Shown here in pieces: positions 20,502-20,590 of a stretch of 20,590 bases of DNA (its first letter is position 1; every line of letters begins with the position of its first letter). The DNA comes from a virus. The position numbers and the translations under genes are program-made. The stretch covers positions 1 to 20,590 of the IMG/VR virus record IMGVR_UViG_3300046519_000254. One strand, written 5' to 3'. The notes beneath the pieces are model-generated. The model ran no database searches. It was not told the DNA's origin and saw only the letters and a list, made by a program, of their open reading frames with translations.

Positions 20502-20590
20502 TCACCTAAACCTCTGGAACTGTAAACTTAGTTTGCGTTTGATGAAGCTTTGTACACTCACAAGCATAAATTAATTTTCAATTGCGCTAG

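Noticed and set aside
20255-20509. Reading frames on both strands (about 67-73 residues) across the 6S region
   Set aside because: They are produced by the conserved 6S RNA sequence and its promoter and have no ribosome binding sites.
1-20590. tRNA genes, insertion sequences or CRISPR arrays
   Set aside because: None was recognised by eye on either strand; no transposase gene or regular repeat-spacer pattern is visible.

Overview
The window looks like the distal part of a temperate siphophage genome (a prophage) in an Acinetobacter-type gammaproteobacterium, ending in host DNA at the right edge. Reasons for Acinetobacter: AT-rich DNA, a GH108 endolysin and tail module of the kind known from Acinetobacter prophages, and a palindrome upstream of umuD that resembles the UmuDAb-controlled SOS operator described in that genus (TTGA...ATGTAAC...TCAA), in place of a classical LexA box. 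The genus is inferred from remembered families, not from a search.

Layout. Bases 1-12084 (+ strand) are the late tail operon in the usual siphophage order: tail tube protein (cut by the left edge), a G/T tail-assembly chaperone pair with a probable -1 frameshift, two inserted cargo genes (a lipoprotein and a membrane PH-domain protein), tape measure, DUF2460 distal tail protein, DUF2163/BR0599 (lambda gpL-like) protein, a tail fibre carrying a complete D-Ala-D-Ala-peptidase-like domain, an NlpC/P60 (gpK-like) peptidase, and the gpJ-like central fibre/hub. Bases 12149-13178 are the lysis cassette: holin-like protein, GH108 muramidase and a 33-residue lipoprotein that may be an outer-membrane spanin. 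The late region contains six intrinsic terminators, two of which bracket the tail-fibre gene.

Bases 13194-16690 (- strand) hold a DNA-damage cassette, SRAP peptidase (YedK/HMCES family) then umuD-umuC, followed by a translationally coupled pair: a 73-residue protein and a two-helix membrane protein. A pair of nearly identical 20-bp palindromes spaced 41 bp centre to centre lies before that pair. Bases 16691-17643 contain a stretch of consecutive inverted repeats followed by two small + strand genes of unknown function. Bases 17654-18722 (- strand) carry a membrane-anchored SH3b protein and a possible 41-residue peptide.

Bases 18785-20137 (- strand) encode a P4-type tyrosine integrase. Its start faces the 3' end of a 6S RNA gene (ssrS, - strand, about 20287-20469), which has a recognisable sigma70 promoter at 20474-20501. 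RNA-gene 3' end, attachment region, then co-oriented integrase is the classical arrangement for P4-type integrases, so the prophage boundary is probably near 20260-20300 and ssrS is probably the attachment gene. The other boundary, early genes and repressor lie left of the window.

Most noteworthy points: the DD-peptidase-like domain in a tail fibre, the tandem operators before the small membrane-gene pair, the hairpin-rich intergenic region, the SH3b membrane protein next to the integrase, and the use of 6S RNA as probable integration site.
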